A DNA stretch of 14,795 nucleotides, from assembly GCA_050116035.1 (NCBI GenBank), contig JASFPJ010000049.1, positions 1 to 14,795 of the forward strand, given 5' to 3'. Under the pieces are notes generated by a model. That model made no database searches and was not told the origin of the DNA. It worked only from the letters and a program-made list of their open reading frames with translations. Positions 14,301-14,795 of the stretch are shown in pieces. This DNA comes from SOIA01 sp050116035 (lineage in GTDB: Bacteria > Acidobacteriota > Aminicenantia > Aminicenantales > Aminicenantaceae). Positions within the stretch are counted from its first letter, which is position 1, and the number at the start of each line of letters is the position of its first letter. Made by a program: the position numbers and the translations under genes.

Positions 14301-14795
14301 GACCCCGGCCGGCTCGCCATCATTTCCGATTATGATATGCGCGTTCATCGAAGTCTCGATTACGCTTCCATCTTTTGCCTTGAGCTTGAGCTCATAATCA
14401 TTGACTGCTCCAGTTCCCCTCAACTTTTGGATGAAGGTTTCCCGGTCCTCAGGGTTGAGATAGAAATCTGTCACCGGATAGCCGATGATATCTTCAGGAT
14501 CGTATCCGGCTTGAGTGCGAACCGACGGACTGATGATGGTGACGAGGCCTTGCTTATCCGTGCGGAAGTAGACATCATGGAAGGATTCAAAGATGGCCCG
14601 GTATTTTTCTTCACTTTCCCGGAGCGCTTTCTCTATCCGTTTGCGTTCAATGATTTCCTTGTTCAATTTCTCGTTTGCTCTGAGAAGCTCATCAGTCCGG
14701 ATGGCCACCCGCTGTTCGAGCTCATCGTGGGCTTTCTGCAATTCTTCTTCCATTTTTTTTCGGAGGCTGATGTCTCTGGCAATCCCTAAAGCGGC
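11379..14795 (-). CDS. Multi-PAS sensor histidine kinase (HisKA_2 type), 5' end outside window
   Basis: The frame is open to the right edge, so the protein exceeds 1138 visible residues. Upstream of the internal ATG at 14753 the reading GIARDISLRKKMEEEL is a normal end of another PAS unit, so that ATG is not the true start. Counting from it, seven PAS/PAC units follow at about 46-158, 170-283, 294-411, 421-538, 546-657, 667-783 and 794-908, most ending DITERKxAEEAL. The kinase core has the H-box LLQEVHHRVKNNMQIISSLLNLQ (927-949, phospho-His 931/932), N-box INELVSNSLKHAF (1034-1046) and G1 GDNGKGMP (1071-1078). No membrane segment is seen in the visible part, so it probably senses in the cytoplasm. 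It lies in tandem with the HD-GYP regulator. Confidence 0.95.
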   Translation of the reverse strand, partial: AALGIARDISLRKKMEEELQKAHDELEQRVAIRTDELLRANEKLNKEIIERKRIEKALRESEEKYRAIFESFHDVYFRTDKQGLVTIISPSVRTQAGYDPEDIIGYPVTDFYLNPEDRETFIQKLRGTGAVNDYELKLKAKDGSVIETSMNAHIIIGNDGEPAGVEGVLRDITERKRAEEALKESEEKYRDLVENLAEVIYILKPSGEVLYVSPTVKSLIGYAPKEIEGQSFAGLIHEDDLEQASGRIQKILSGASVTGEYRIRAKSGQIRWIRTSSRPVFKDNHITGIQGILMDITENKEAETELKESEKKYRELIEKSLQGVVIIQDSRIVFANKALAKIAGFTVKELMSLTPEKMKAFVHPEDQELVWRLLKDRLAGKALPSHYECRAVRKDGSVMWMEIFASQITFNRKPAIQGAIIDITERKQAEEALRESEERYKTLVETSPDAVTATDLEGKITYASQQTLRLSGYKSAKELIGKSALDLIAPEERERATKNLKRILKEGIIKNEEYILLKKDGTRLSGELSGALVRDSEENPKMFIVTIRDITERKKAEETMQFMQFSIDHTADAAFWMGKDARFTYVNDAACRSLGYSRKELLNMSVHDIDPDFPAEVWSDHWKEVKRRGSFSLESHHRTKEGRVFPVEVTVNYLEFGGKEYNCAFAKDITERKQAEEALRENEERFRTMVETAPGMLMISDAQGNNIYASPNCEKLIGYTQEELQGTMKWWVHKDDTHKAKKIFEQTFQKGKGGKDFEYKAVKKNGDIWYASSTWEPLRDKKGQLMGVVMQTIDITERKRTEEELLAREAYLDQLFESAQEAIVMADNTGKALRINQEFTKLFGYKPKEAAGKVLDELIVPEKLQKSATLITEKVVKGERTAFEAIRCHKDGRMIAVSVLASPIVIGGKQVGTYGIYRNITERKKAEEQIKASLKEKEILLQEVHHRVKNNMQIISSLLNLQSRHVKDKESLGLFKSSQNRVKSMALIHERLYQSKDFTRIDVADYVQNLTNHLFITYGISKDAVKLKMNIKDIFLDINTAIPCALIINELVSNSLKHAFPNGKKGEIQISMSPLGKDEIELVVGDNGKGMPEDANLKNTKSLGLYLVSMLAEDQLHGEIKLDKTEGTAFRFRLRVKK

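Noticed and set aside
14751..14753. ATG at 14753 as the kinase start
   Set aside because: The frame continues upstream to the window edge with a recognisable PAS/PAC ending, so this Met is internal.

Overview
The window comes from a bacterium with moderate GC. The double-membrane-style toolkit, the PAS-rich signalling and the two families of dispersed palindromic repeats resemble uncultured Acidobacteriota/Aminicenantes-type or deltaproteobacterial genomes. No rRNA or tRNA is present, so this placement is a weak inference.

Layout, left to right. Positions 1-72 hold what looks like the last 23 codons of a RecB-like Fe-S nuclease (+), followed by about 300 bp of inverted and direct repeats. 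A two-domain SppA signal peptide peptidase lies on the minus strand (377-2089). Divergent from it is a NatAB-type ABC exporter, ATPase plus permease, with overlapping genes (2348-4571). A 48-bp tandem repeat and inverted copies of it fill the gap to an ECF sigma factor operon (4940-7635). That operon contains sigma, a zinc-type membrane anti-sigma factor, a secreted TPR/HEAT protein and a small secreted protein, and it ends in a clear intrinsic terminator. The minus strand then carries a GYD-domain protein (7772-8059), a gene-free stretch with two homologous structured elements (8167-8241 and 8409-8481), and a signal peptidase I homologue (8706-9554) whose catalytic lysine position is phenylalanine. 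After another non-coding stretch with a long imperfect stem comes a two-component pair transcribed leftward: a giant multi-PAS histidine kinase that runs off the right edge, a 43-codon kinase-tail remnant, and an HD-GYP response regulator.

How the genes work together. The sigma operon reads as an envelope-stress or signal-response module. The first three genes overlap, the fourth follows after 17 bp, and an ECF-like promoter sits just upstream. The last two products both carry signal peptides and share the same C-terminal domain, which I match from memory to the domain following the SHOCT-like region in DUF2089/YvlB/LiaX-type proteins. This secreted pair tied to a sigma/anti-sigma switch is the best candidate here for an undescribed system. 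The kinase and HD-GYP regulator probably form a phosphorelay controlling cyclic-di-GMP breakdown. SppA and the SPase homologue both concern signal peptides but are not in one operon.

The strongest oddities are the paralogous secreted domains behind the sigma factor, the twin RNA-like elements with a covarying stem and a loop complementary to a downstream segment, the SPase homologue lacking the general-base lysine, the kinase-tail remnant with an ATGA overlap, and the long stem at 9903-10014.
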